From positions 62,001 through 126,000 of the forward strand of contig CAITIS010000098.1 in the NCBI GenBank assembly GCA_903892515.1: a stretch of 64,000 bases of DNA, given 5' to 3'. The position numbers and the translations under genes are program-made. The notes beneath the pieces were generated by a model. The model did not search any database and was not told the origin of the DNA. It saw nothing but the letters and a program-made list of their open reading frames with translations. Below, piece by piece: positions 32,595 to 41,352 of the stretch (position 1 is the first letter of the stretch; each line of letters begins with the position of its first letter). This DNA comes from an uncultured Planctomycetota bacterium. Its GTDB lineage: Bacteria; Planctomycetota; Phycisphaerae; SM23-33.

Positions 32595-35573
32595 ATGTCT
32601 TTATCGTGCGTGTGGATCTTGGCGGCGGCCACCGTGATGTTGGTGCTCTCGAATGCGCCGGCTTTGGGGCAGGGACAGCCGGCCGGTGCGGGTTCAACCA
32701 TGCCGGCTTCGGCGCCGTCGGCCTCGCCGGTCCGCCTGCTACCGGTGTGTTATTGTCCCAAGACCGACAGGCCGCCCGTGTTGGACGGCACGTTGGACGA
32801 CGAGTGCTGGCGGTCGGCCGGTGTGTTGAGCGACTTCGTCCTGTTTGATCAGGACGCCTTTCTGGTCCACTCTTGTGAGGCGCGGATTTGCCACGACGAT
32901 CAGTGGCTGTATGTGGCCGTGCGGTGCGCCGAGCCCAACCTGGCCGGCGTGAAGGCCAAGGCCACCGGAAGGACCAACCCGTGGGACGATGATTGCGTCG
33001 AGATATTTATCGACACCAAGCGCGACGGCAAGGATTACGAGCATTTCGGCGTAAACATACTGGGCGGGAATAATCTCCCGCTGCCGGAGGACGATGCTTC
33101 CGCCGCCGTGCTCAAGGTTGCTCGCGGCGAGGGGCAGTGGATGCTCGAAGCCCGCGTGCCGATCTCGGCGCTGACGGACAAGGCTCCCAAGCCTGGGGAT
33201 GTGTGGGGCCTGAACATCGCCCGGAACCGGCAGAATTCCGATGGCCGGGAACTCGGCAGTTGGGCGCGGCTGCATGGCAGCTTTCATAAGTGGGGCGACT
33301 TTGGCCTGATGGTCCTGTGCGACACGTTGCCGAAGGTGCGGCTGGCCAGCATCGACCTGGGCGAGAAGTTCACCGGCGAGAATGTGGCGCTGATAACGCT
33401 CGATGCCTCTGGGCAGGAAGTCGCGATGGAACTGACCGGCCAGGATAAACAGCAGGCCGTGATTCCCGCCCGCGCCGACGGGCCTTCGACCGTTGCGCTC
33501 GCCTACCGGTTGGAAGGACGGGCCGATCTTACGCTCAGACTCAGCAGTGGCGATGCGACTCTGTTCCAGGCCCTCGTGCCGGCCGAGGCCAACCCCAGGC
33601 CAGCGTGGGCGAAGTTCCTTCCCGGCGTCGGCAGCGTCACGATGCAGTTGCCGCGGGACGTGATTTCGCAGGGCGAAGAGCTGCCCGCCGGCGCGAAATG
33701 CCGCTTCCTGGGCGGGCCGCGAGCCGTCTCGGTGGGTTGGGATTTCAAGGGCAATGATCAGCCAGCGGTTGAGTTGGCCAGCCGCGATGGCAAGCTGAGT
33801 GTTCCACGCGACCTGCCCGATGGCGAGGGCGAGCTGAACGCCCGCCTGCTGGACGAGACGGGGCAGGAACTCACCGGGCTGTCGAGGCCTGTCTCGATTG
33901 CGGGCTGTCGCCTGACGCAGCTGCAACAGCAGATCGAACCGTTGCGGGCGCGGGCAGAAGCGCTGGTCAGCCAATTGCAGGATACAACGTTCCGCCGCTA
34001 TGCCGAGACGGCCGCGGCCAAGGTGGCGAAGCTTGAGCAGTTCCTGGCCAAGGACCAGCTTGCGCAGGCGACCGTGGCCGCCCAGGAGATCGATCACCAT
34101 CTGACGAGCCTCGAACATGGCCAATTGCCGGTGTGGGGCCAGCACGAGTGCACGTACCACTCCGACATCGACGGCAGCGACCAGCCCTACACGGTGACGG
34201 TGCCGCGCGATTACGACCCAGCGGGCAAGGATCTTCGCCCCGTGCTCATCTGGCTGCACTGCTGGTGGGGCGACGGGAAATGGACCGCGCCGCAGACGTA
34301 TCTCGAACCGATCAAAATGGCCGCCCTCAAGAAAGGATTCATCCTCGTCCAACCGTTCGGGCGCGGCACGCAGTGGTATCGCAATGACGGCGAGGTGGAC
34401 GTCTGGCAGGTATGGAAGGCAGTGAACGCGCAGTGGCGGATCGATCCGGACCGCGTGTACATCTCGGGGTTTTCCATGGGCGGCTACGGCGCGTGCGAGT
34501 GGGCCGCCTCCTATCCGCAGATGTTCGCCGCCGCTGGAGCGTACTCGGGCACGATGTCGCAGGAATTCCTGCCCAACCTCAGGCAGATTCCCTTCCGCTT
34601 CGAGGCCGGCAGCTTGGAAGGTGCGGCGGCTGAGATGGCTGTGCTGGCCCAGGCCCTGAAGAAGGTGGACGGGCGGTCGGCGGAGGTCGTTTACGGCACC
34701 GGCGCCAACGAAGGGCACACGGTCGATTACGTCAATTGGGAGTCGATGCTGGAGTGGTTCGCCCAGTACCGCCGCGTGAAGGACCCTGCCCGCGTGACGT
34801 TCGCTGCCAACGATCTGCGACACAACGCCAATTACTGGGTCGCGATCGACGCCTTCACGCAGTACGGCAAGCTGGCCACGGTCGATGCCCAGGTCGAAGG
34901 CGGGGAACTGCACATCACGAGCGAGAACGTGGCCGGAATGACACTGTCGCCGCCGGCATCGCTGCTGTCGGGGCAGGCCCGGCCCAAGGTCACATGGAAC
35001 GGCCAGCCGCGCGACGCACAGTTGCTCCAGGGCAAGATCGTTCTATCCAATACGCCGGCGACGAGCAGTTCACCGGCGGGCCCCGTTAAAAACCACGCCA
35101 TGTGCGGGCCTATCGGCGACGCCTTTTGTGGACCGCTGGCACTGGTGGCCGCCGACGAGGCAAGCGTCCAGGCCGCCAAACTCGTCTCCGACCGCTGGGC
35201 CGACTGGCACCACGGGACGCTGGACGTGATGACGCCAGATCAGGCCGCGGCGCGGATGGCAGAGGCTAACGTGATCCTGGTGGGGCCGTGGAATTCCCCC
35301 GGCCTGATGAGCGAGCTGGCCAAGGTCGCGCCGGTTCACATCGACCAGGACGCCATTACCGTGGCGGGGCGTCGGCAGGCGGGCAAGGATCTGGGAATCC
35401 TCTTCATCTACCCCAGCCCGGCCAATCCTTCGCGGTACGTGGTTGTGGCCACGGGGCAGTCGGCCCAGGGCGTCTTGAAAGCCTGCCGGCTGTTCCAGTC
35501 TGGAAAATACAGTGGCGACTACCACGTTAGCGACGGGGGCCCGCACGGCGTCTTCGATGGCCATTGGAAGTAG
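32595..35573 (+). CDS. Secreted esterase with CBM9-like domain
   Basis: 992 residues. I start at the ATG at 32595, with AAAGGA 7 bases upstream and a signal peptide after it (MSLSCVWILAAATVMLVLSN). Residues ~50-230 look like a family 9 carbohydrate-binding module (PKTDRPPVLDGTLDDECWRS, WDDDCVEIFIDTKRDGKDYE, WGLNIARNRQNSDGRELG). A linker region with coiled-coil character (LQQQIEPLRARAEALVSQLQ) follows. Residues ~515-720 are an alpha/beta hydrolase of the PHB-depolymerase/feruloyl-esterase kind, with a nucleophile elbow GFSMGGYG and oxyanion region LIWLHCWWGDGKW. The far C-terminus has no known fold. Likely removes ester groups from plant or algal polysaccharide outside the cytoplasm. Confidence 0.8.
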   Translation: MSLSCVWILAAATVMLVLSNAPALGQGQPAGAGSTMPASAPSASPVRLLPVCYCPKTDRPPVLDGTLDDECWRSAGVLSDFVLFDQDAFLVHSCEARICHDDQWLYVAVRCAEPNLAGVKAKATGRTNPWDDDCVEIFIDTKRDGKDYEHFGVNILGGNNLPLPEDDASAAVLKVARGEGQWMLEARVPISALTDKAPKPGDVWGLNIARNRQNSDGRELGSWARLHGSFHKWGDFGLMVLCDTLPKVRLASIDLGEKFTGENVALITLDASGQEVAMELTGQDKQQAVIPARADGPSTVALAYRLEGRADLTLRLSSGDATLFQALVPAEANPRPAWAKFLPGVGSVTMQLPRDVISQGEELPAGAKCRFLGGPRAVSVGWDFKGNDQPAVELASRDGKLSVPRDLPDGEGELNARLLDETGQELTGLSRPVSIAGCRLTQLQQQIEPLRARAEALVSQLQDTTFRRYAETAAAKVAKLEQFLAKDQLAQATVAAQEIDHHLTSLEHGQLPVWGQHECTYHSDIDGSDQPYTVTVPRDYDPAGKDLRPVLIWLHCWWGDGKWTAPQTYLEPIKMAALKKGFILVQPFGRGTQWYRNDGEVDVWQVWKAVNAQWRIDPDRVYISGFSMGGYGACEWAASYPQMFAAAGAYSGTMSQEFLPNLRQIPFRFEAGSLEGAAAEMAVLAQALKKVDGRSAEVVYGTGANEGHTVDYVNWESMLEWFAQYRRVKDPARVTFAANDLRHNANYWVAIDAFTQYGKLATVDAQVEGGELHITSENVAGMTLSPPASLLSGQARPKVTWNGQPRDAQLLQGKIVLSNTPATSSSPAGPVKNHAMCGPIGDAFCGPLALVAADEASVQAAKLVSDRWADWHHGTLDVMTPDQAAARMAEANVILVGPWNSPGLMSELAKVAPVHIDQDAITVAGRRQAGKDLGILFIYPSPANPSRYVVVATGQSAQGVLKACRLFQSGKYSGDYHVSDGGPHGVFDGHWK

Positions 35574-35660
35574 CACGTAGCACGGGCGTCCCGCCCGTGG
35601 CTCCATGGCGCAAAGATGGCCTGAATACTCATGGGCGAGACGCCCATGCTACGACGGAAA
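35574..35660. repeat. REP palindromes after the esterase gene
   Basis: CACGGGCGTCCCGCCCGTG and CATGGGCGAGACGCCCATG, the same palindrome pair that flanks the RAYT transposase in valS. Confidence 0.7.
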
Positions 35661-35798
35661 GCGTTTCTTCAATGGGTTGATGAGCCCCCAACCGCGAGCT
35701 TGCGATGCAAAACAACGAGGAAACCCGGGCGCACGAGCCTCGCAGGCCAAGTGCGTGCCGGGTTTCCGTTTACTCTAGTCCAAGCTGCTGGGCAGGAA

Positions 35799-37778
35799 TC
35801 AGAACTTGCTCAACTCCGAGTCGTTTTCCAGCGGGATGACCGACTCGGCATCGGCATGTCCGGCCGCCTGGCGACGCGGACTGGCAACGCCGCCGGGCAT
35901 CTTGTCCTCTGGCCGGTGCTTGCGGGCCTTGGATGGCTGGCTCTTGGCGGGGGCAGCGTGATCCTGATGGCTGGGGCTTGCGGATGAGCCGCTCTTGGCC
36001 GCACCGTGGACCTGGTTGTGGTGGCTCTGAACGCCGCCGACGAGGGCCTGAAGGTCGGCCACCATCTTGTTGAGTTCCTCGGCCTGGGCCGACAGTTCCT
36101 CGCTGGCCGAGGCGGACTCTTCGGCATTGGCGGCCGTCTGCTGCACCACCGTGTCCATCTGGCCGATGGCGGTGGAAATCTGCTCGATGCCCTGCGACTG
36201 CTCCTGGCTGGCAGAGGCGATCTCGGCTACCAGGTCGTCGACCTTGCGATTGCCGTCGGCAATGGCCGTCAGAGCCTGGGCCACTTCCTTGCTGATCTGC
36301 ACGCCGTTTTCGGAGTTCTTGACCGATTCCTCGATCATGTTGGCGGTGTTCTTGGCAGCCTCGGCCGAGCGCTGGGCCAGGTTGCGAACTTCCTCGGCCA
36401 CGACGGCAAAGCCCTTGCCCGCCTCGCCGGCCCGGGCGGCTTCCACGGCCGCGTTCAGGGCCAGCAGGTTCGTCTGGAACGCGATCTCATCGATGGTCTT
36501 GATGATCTTGGCCGTCTGATCGCTGGACTTCTTGATCAGGTCGATGGCCTGGGACATGCGGCCCATGGCCTCGGCGCCGTGCTCGGCCCCTTGCTTGGCC
36601 TGGGCGGCCAGTTGCTTGGCTTGGCTGGCGTTGGCGGAGTTCTGCTTGGTCATCGAGGACATCTCTTCGATGCTGGAGCTGGTTTCCTCGACGGCGGCGG
36701 CCTGTTCGCTGGCGCCCTGGGCGAGCGACTGGCTGGAAGAGGAGACCTGCGTGGCGGCCGATGCCGTCTGCTCGGCCCCGCTGGACAGCCCGTCGATGAT
36801 CCGTCGCAGCGCCCGACCGATGCCGCGGGTAATCACCCAGGCAGTGATGACGCTGAACAGCAACGCGACGGTCGAGCTGGCGACGATGATGGTGATGGCT
36901 CGTGCGTTGGCGGTGTTCACTTGGGCGCCCACGCGGTCCTGGCTTTCCGCAGTGGTGGCTTTGAGGTCGTCCAGGCTCTTGGCAATGGCCGGGCCGATTT
37001 TGAGCAGGGCATCAAACTCCTTGTCGCCGTTGACGACGGCGGGGACAAGTTTTTCCAGGCCGGCATCGTATTGCACGCGGGCCTCTTCCACTGCGGCCAG
37101 CGCCTTGTGCCGTTCGGCGTCGGCGCCGGCGGCATCAACCGCCGCAAGCGTCTGCTTCATGTCGGCCAGTTCTTTGCGGGCGGACTCGGACTCTTTGACG
37201 TCCTTGGTGGCCTTGAAGCGGTTGACGGCCAAGCGGGCGCTCAGCAGATTGTTGTTGGTTTCCTGAAGCTTCACCACTATGTCCGTCTGGTTATTCTTCT
37301 GAGCGGTTGCGATCAATTCGTCCAGCCCGCCGACGATGGCGGCGCCCTTGGCCCCCATCTCGTCGTAGGTCTTCTTGTCTTGGGCCATGTAGCCGGTCAT
37401 CTTGTCAAAGGCCTGGGCGTACAGTTGCGTGTCGGCCTTGGCCTGGGCCACTCGCCTGACCTGCTGCTCAGGTTCGGTTATCGTCTTCTCGGCGTTCTGC
37501 AGCCCATCCTGGGCGCCCTTGAGCTTGAGCTGGAAGTCAGGCAGCAGGCCAAGATCTCCGGCCACGCGGATCTTCAGCACGAGTAGACGCATGGTCATCA
37601 GGTTGTTCTGCACCGCGGTGGCGGCATCGTCGTCCACGCCGTACTCGCGGAAGGATGCAAACCCGGCCGTCGCGCCGTTTATGGCGTAATACGCCACGCC
37701 GGCCACGACCACCAGCAGCAGAATCGCCCCGCCGAATCCCAATGCAATCTTCTTGCCAACTGTTAGATTCTGAAACAT
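35799..37778 (-). CDS. Methyl-accepting chemotaxis protein
   Basis: 659 residues from the ATG at 37778. First membrane helix at ~11-33 ([20 protein letters not shown]), a helical sensor domain (four-helix-bundle type) to ~290, second helix ~293-316 ([20 protein letters not shown]), a HAMP-like stretch and a long signalling coiled coil. The conserved hairpin tip is [20 protein letters not shown]. The C-terminus is a Pro/His/Ser-rich tail ending ENDSELSKF, with no standard CheR tether. Detects an unknown periplasmic cue and would drive CheA through CheW, whose gene lies 60 bases upstream in the same operon. No CheA is in the window. Confidence 0.95.
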   Translation of the reverse strand: MFQNLTVGKKIALGFGGAILLLVVVAGVAYYAINGATAGFASFREYGVDDDAATAVQNNLMTMRLLVLKIRVAGDLGLLPDFQLKLKGAQDGLQNAEKTITEPEQQVRRVAQAKADTQLYAQAFDKMTGYMAQDKKTYDEMGAKGAAIVGGLDELIATAQKNNQTDIVVKLQETNNNLLSARLAVNRFKATKDVKESESARKELADMKQTLAAVDAAGADAERHKALAAVEEARVQYDAGLEKLVPAVVNGDKEFDALLKIGPAIAKSLDDLKATTAESQDRVGAQVNTANARAITIIVASSTVALLFSVITAWVITRGIGRALRRIIDGLSSGAEQTASAATQVSSSSQSLAQGASEQAAAVEETSSSIEEMSSMTKQNSANASQAKQLAAQAKQGAEHGAEAMGRMSQAIDLIKKSSDQTAKIIKTIDEIAFQTNLLALNAAVEAARAGEAGKGFAVVAEEVRNLAQRSAEAAKNTANMIEESVKNSENGVQISKEVAQALTAIADGNRKVDDLVAEIASASQEQSQGIEQISTAIGQMDTVVQQTAANAEESASASEELSAQAEELNKMVADLQALVGGVQSHHNQVHGAAKSGSSASPSHQDHAAPAKSQPSKARKHRPEDKMPGGVASPRRQAAGHADAESVIPLENDSELSKF

Positions 37779-37837
37779 GTATGAGCCTTTCTCTTTGCTT
37801 GGGGTATCGAAGATCGAGCCCGACTGAACTGACAGTT

Positions 37838-38341
37838 CTATGGCTTGGCGGGCTCTTGCCCGTCGGTGACCGTGGGGACCTGGCATTCTTCGGCCGTCAG
37901 CACTCGGCTGATATCCAGCAGGATGGTGACCTTGCCGTTGGCCATGCCCAGGCCCAGGATGAAGCTGGTGTCGATGTCCACGCCGAAGGAGGGGGTCTCC
38001 TCGATGTGCTCGGCCGAGACGTTGAGCACCTCCGAGACCTTATCGACGATGATGCCGATCTCCATGCCGTCAACGTCCACGACGATGACGCAGGTTTCTT
38101 CCGTCCGGGCCAGTTCTTCCAACCCGAACTTCAAACGCAGGTCAACTACCGGGATCACCTTACCGCGAAGGTTGATGACGCCCTTGACGAAGGCGGGCGT
38201 CCGCGGCACGGCCGTGATGTCCATCATGCCGATGATCTCGCGGACTTTCAGGATCTCCAGGCCATACGTTTCGGCCGCCAGGACGAACGTAAGGTACTTT
38301 CCCGCACGAGTCGCTGACTTCTCTTGCACGTTGCTGTTCAT
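37838..38341 (-). CDS. cheW: CheW chemotaxis coupling protein
   Basis: 167 residues from the ATG at 38341 with AAAGGAG 11 bases upstream. [20 protein letters not shown] is the start of the CheW fold, and [20 protein letters not shown] the family signature that contacts CheA and receptors. [13 protein letters not shown] and [20 protein letters not shown] complete the two SH3-like barrels. First gene of a two-gene operon with the receptor downstream, so this pair probably joins a signalling array encoded elsewhere. Confidence 0.95.
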   Translation of the reverse strand: MNSNVQEKSATRAGKYLTFVLAAETYGLEILKVREIIGMMDITAVPRTPAFVKGVINLRGKVIPVVDLRLKFGLEELARTEETCVIVVDVDGMEIGIIVDKVSEVLNVSAEHIEETPSFGVDIDTSFILGLGMANGKVTILLDISRVLTAEECQVPTVTDGQEPAKP

Positions 38342-38824
38342 GGCCTCTTCGCTCCTTTGGCTGGCAGAACACGATGCCGCAAACGAACCCAAGTCGCAGT
38401 AGTAACGCGACATGTATCTAGGTAGGGGAATCGGCGTATGAATTTGGGAGTTTAGTACAAATGGGGTAAAACCCGTAGCTGATGTGAAAATATAGACAGT
38501 AATCCGAAATTCCCAAATAAACCCAAAACGTGGACGTGTGGATTCGGTTGGTGCCGACCCTGAGAGTGCGGCGTAAATACCCGAAATACCTGATAGTCAG
38601 CTTCCGGCCTGGGGGACCCAGACGCTACTGGGCGAGATTGTGGATGAGGCCAGGCCGTCGCGAGCTAACGCAAGCCCCTTCGGGCTGGCGGGATAGGAGC
38701 CCCTCGCCTGGGTTGCCTCTTGAACCAGTGCCTTTTTGTGTCGCGGGCGTTTCGCCGACGCGAGAAGTCCTGTGCGTGGCGTCCTGTACACGGGCCAGAC
38801 GCCCGCGACACTCAAAGGGCGTTC
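38342..38824. other. Intergenic: AT-rich promoter region and a REP-like pair
   Basis: 38420-38530 is distinctly AT-rich and probably holds the promoter of cheW. GTGTCGCGGGCGT (38738-38750) and ACGCCCGCGACAC (38801-38813) are inverted arms related to the REP family at 7902-8023 and in valS. No gene supported. Confidence 0.5.
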
Positions 38825-40012
38825 CTAGCTATTGAGCATCTTCTCCAGGCGGTCGATGCCCTTGTCGATCTGGGCCATGCTCGTGGCGAAGGACAACCGC
38901 ACGCACTTGTCGTCGCCGAATGCCCGGCCAGGGACCACGGCAACTTGTGCCTGCTCCAGCGCCGCAGCCGTCATGTCCAGTGAACCCTTGACCTCGATGT
39001 TGCCGAACTTCCGGCCAAAGTGGGCTGAGATGTCCGGGAAGCAGTAGAACGCGCCGGTCGGCTTGACGCATTCTACGCCATTGATGGCGCTGAGCCGCTG
39101 ATGCATGTGCTGGCCACGCTGCTCGAACTGCTGGCGCATCCGCTCAATCTCGTCCTTGCCGCGCGGGTCGGTGTACGCCGCTAGTGCCGCCGCCTGGCAG
39201 AAGCTGACCGGGTCGGTCGTCTGGTGGCTGCCCAGGCTGGACATGGCCTTGATGACGTTGACCGGTCCAGCCGCCCAGCCGATACGCCAGCCGGGCATGC
39301 TGAAACACTTGGCCACGCCGTTGAAGGTGATGGTCCGCTCCAGCAGACGCTTGTCCAGGGCGGCGAAGCTCACGAACTTGGTGTCGCCGTAGATGAGCTT
39401 CTCGTAGATCTCGTCGGAAAAGACGATCAGGTCGGTCTTGAGGACCGCGTCAGCAATGGCTTTCAGCTCCGCCGGCGTGTAGGTCACGCTGGTGGGGTTG
39501 CTGGGGCTGTTCATGATCAGGATCTTGGCGCCCTTGGCGTGCTTGAGCACGTCTTGGGGCGTGATCTTAAAGCTGTTCTCCCGGGTGGTCGGGATGGCGA
39601 TCGGCTCGGCGTCGGCCAGCTTGACCTGTTCGGGATAGCTCACCCAGTACGGCGCGGGGATCAGCACCTTATCGCCCGGGTTCAGCAGCACCTGGAAGGC
39701 GTTGAAGAGGGCGTGCTTGCCGCCGAAGGTGACCAGCACGTTCTCGGGCTTGGTGTCGATGCCGTTTTCCTTGACGAGCTTGTCGGCAATAGCGGCCTTG
39801 AGCTTCGCGCCGCACTTGGGGGTGTACTTGGTGTCGCCGGCGTCCAGGGCGGCCTTGGCGGCGTCCTTGATAAACTGGGGCGTGTCAAAGTCGGGCTCGC
39901 CGGCGCCAAAACTTACCACGTCGATGCCCTCGGCGGCCATGGCGCGGGCCTTGTTGGTGACGGCCAGAGTCTCGCTGGGGCTGACCTTCTTGATTCGGCT
40001 GGACAGTTCCAT
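38825..40012 (-). CDS. Class I aminotransferase (aspartate aminotransferase type)
   Basis: 395 residues from the ATG at 40012; the frame is open further upstream but begins to look like protein only here. MELSSRIKKVSPSETLAVTN is typical of the AspC/PatA Igamma-type family. The cofactor-binding residues are visible: NSPSNPTSV, FSDEIYEKLIYGD with Tyr, PLP-lysine K235 in GVAKCFSMPGWRIG, and the substrate Arg in VRLSFATS. The enzyme transfers amino groups between aspartate/glutamate and 2-oxoacids in the cytoplasm. In Igamma members the enzyme can also act on prephenate; this cannot be decided here. Confidence 0.93.
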   Translation of the reverse strand: MELSSRIKKVSPSETLAVTNKARAMAAEGIDVVSFGAGEPDFDTPQFIKDAAKAALDAGDTKYTPKCGAKLKAAIADKLVKENGIDTKPENVLVTFGGKHALFNAFQVLLNPGDKVLIPAPYWVSYPEQVKLADAEPIAIPTTRENSFKITPQDVLKHAKGAKILIMNSPSNPTSVTYTPAELKAIADAVLKTDLIVFSDEIYEKLIYGDTKFVSFAALDKRLLERTITFNGVAKCFSMPGWRIGWAAGPVNVIKAMSSLGSHQTTDPVSFCQAAALAAYTDPRGKDEIERMRQQFEQRGQHMHQRLSAINGVECVKPTGAFYCFPDISAHFGRKFGNIEVKGSLDMTAAALEQAQVAVVPGRAFGDDKCVRLSFATSMAQIDKGIDRLEKMLNS

Positions 40013-40165
40013 CTTTCGCTCCGATAATCGATTAAGGTTAAACGCTTTGAGTAGTCCGCATAGCGTACCGGCGAGTGCGGAAAAGTCAAGATGGGTGCGC
40101 AGAGCGTAGGGTGGGCCGAGCATGTTTGCGAGTCCCACCAATGGCACCCTGGCCAAGGAGATTCG

Positions 40166-40984
40166 ATGCCTCCTGAAGTCCGTTATCACATGCTTCGTCC
40201 GGCCGAGGTCATAGAGCGCCGCCAGGCCTGCCCGGCCGCGTATATCCCGCTTGGCACCTTGGAATGGCACGGGCCGCAGAACCCGCTGGGAGCCGACGCC
40301 ATCCAGGCTGAAGGTTTGGCGATGCTGTGTGCCCAAAAGGGCGGGGGCCTGGCCTTCCCACCGCTGTACTATGGCGAGTCACGCAGCGAAGCGCTCATGG
40401 AGGCGGTGGCGCCCGACCGGGCCGACATTGCCCGCGAGATGCAGCTGCCGCCCGAGAACTTCTTCCCCGATCGCCAGCCCTTTACGCCCACGCAGCAGGT
40501 GTTGAACTATCAGCAGCTTTTGCTGCACATGTTGGCCGAGGCCGAGAGCCTGGGCTTTGAGGTCGGCGTGCTGGTGGCGGGGCATTACCCGCTGATCGAC
40601 CACGCGCGGGCGGCGTGCCTGACCTTCAACCAGCGGCCTCACAGCCGGTATCACGGCATGCTGGCATGGGCCATGGCGGACTTCCTGCTGGTGGCCGACG
40701 CCTTCGAGCATCCTGGCGACCACGCCGGCGGCTGGGAGACCTCGCACTGCATGCACCTGTGCGGCCAGCGGGTCGATCTGTCCGCGCTGCCGCCCAAGGG
40801 CGAGAAGCTCATCGGCATCAACTCGCCCCGCCCGCCGCAGGACTCCACAGCGGAGTTTGGCCGGCAGACTTTGGAGGCCGCCGCCGACGTGGCAGTCAAA
40901 GAAGTCCAGCATCGGCTGGCCAACCGGGACATGTACCGCAGCCACGGGCGAAGCCTTCAGGAAGGGCTGTGGAAGAAGGGCTGA
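40166..40984 (+). CDS. Creatininase-family amidohydrolase
   Basis: 272 residues; ATG at 40166 with AAGGAG 5 bases upstream. The family's metal motif appears as LGTLEWHGPQNPLGADA (E..H ... D), and a second motif as AGHYPLIDHARA where most members have GHGGN. HAGGWETSHCMHL corresponds to HAGE-ETS. The variant second motif suggests a different substrate from creatininase or MftE-type proteins. Cytoplasmic. Divergent from the aminotransferase; the 150-base gap has a GTAGGGTGGGCCGAG repeat. Confidence 0.85.
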   Translation: MPPEVRYHMLRPAEVIERRQACPAAYIPLGTLEWHGPQNPLGADAIQAEGLAMLCAQKGGGLAFPPLYYGESRSEALMEAVAPDRADIAREMQLPPENFFPDRQPFTPTQQVLNYQQLLLHMLAEAESLGFEVGVLVAGHYPLIDHARAACLTFNQRPHSRYHGMLAWAMADFLLVADAFEHPGDHAGGWETSHCMHLCGQRVDLSALPPKGEKLIGINSPRPPQDSTAEFGRQTLEAAADVAVKEVQHRLANRDMYRSHGRSLQEGLWKKG

Positions 40985-41352
40985 GGTCGGAGGCCAGAGG
41001 CCGGAGGATCGGTGGGAGTGGGTGCCTCCATGCCTGGTGCCATGCCTTTGCGCTTCTGCGGAAAGGCATGTTCACGATGCTCCTAACTGTTGGCCCGCAT
41101 GCCTTTCCACAGTAGCGTAAAGACATGGCACCTTACACGTCTCATGGTACATACCGCGTCTAACGGCACCTATTGGCCATACCCGAGCTCTTCTGCACCC
41201 GCAAGTTTGCACGGGTTCATCCTTTCAGAATTGCCAAAGCGCGATATAATCGACAGTCAGTTGGGCGGCCTGCAAGGTCCGTTGCCGGCGATCATTTCAG
41301 TGAGGCTGCATGTGACAAGTCGCGGGCTGAACCGGCCGCGAAGGAGGATGCT
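40985..41352. other. Intergenic with inverted repeat and a likely promoter
   Basis: GGTGCCATGCCTTTGCG (41036) and CGTAAAGACATGGCACC (41116) form an inverted repeat; a related copy lies near 62566. TATAAT at 41245-41250 is a good -10 box for the next gene, but the -35 is weak. Confidence 0.45.

Noticed and set aside
32739-34913. 724-codon minus-strand frame opposite the CBM9-esterase
   Set aside because: Antisense shadow of a clear secreted esterase.
37838-38413. Longer CheW beginning at 38413
   Set aside because: No ribosome site there; the ATG at 38341 has AAAGGAG and gives the normal CheW N-terminus.
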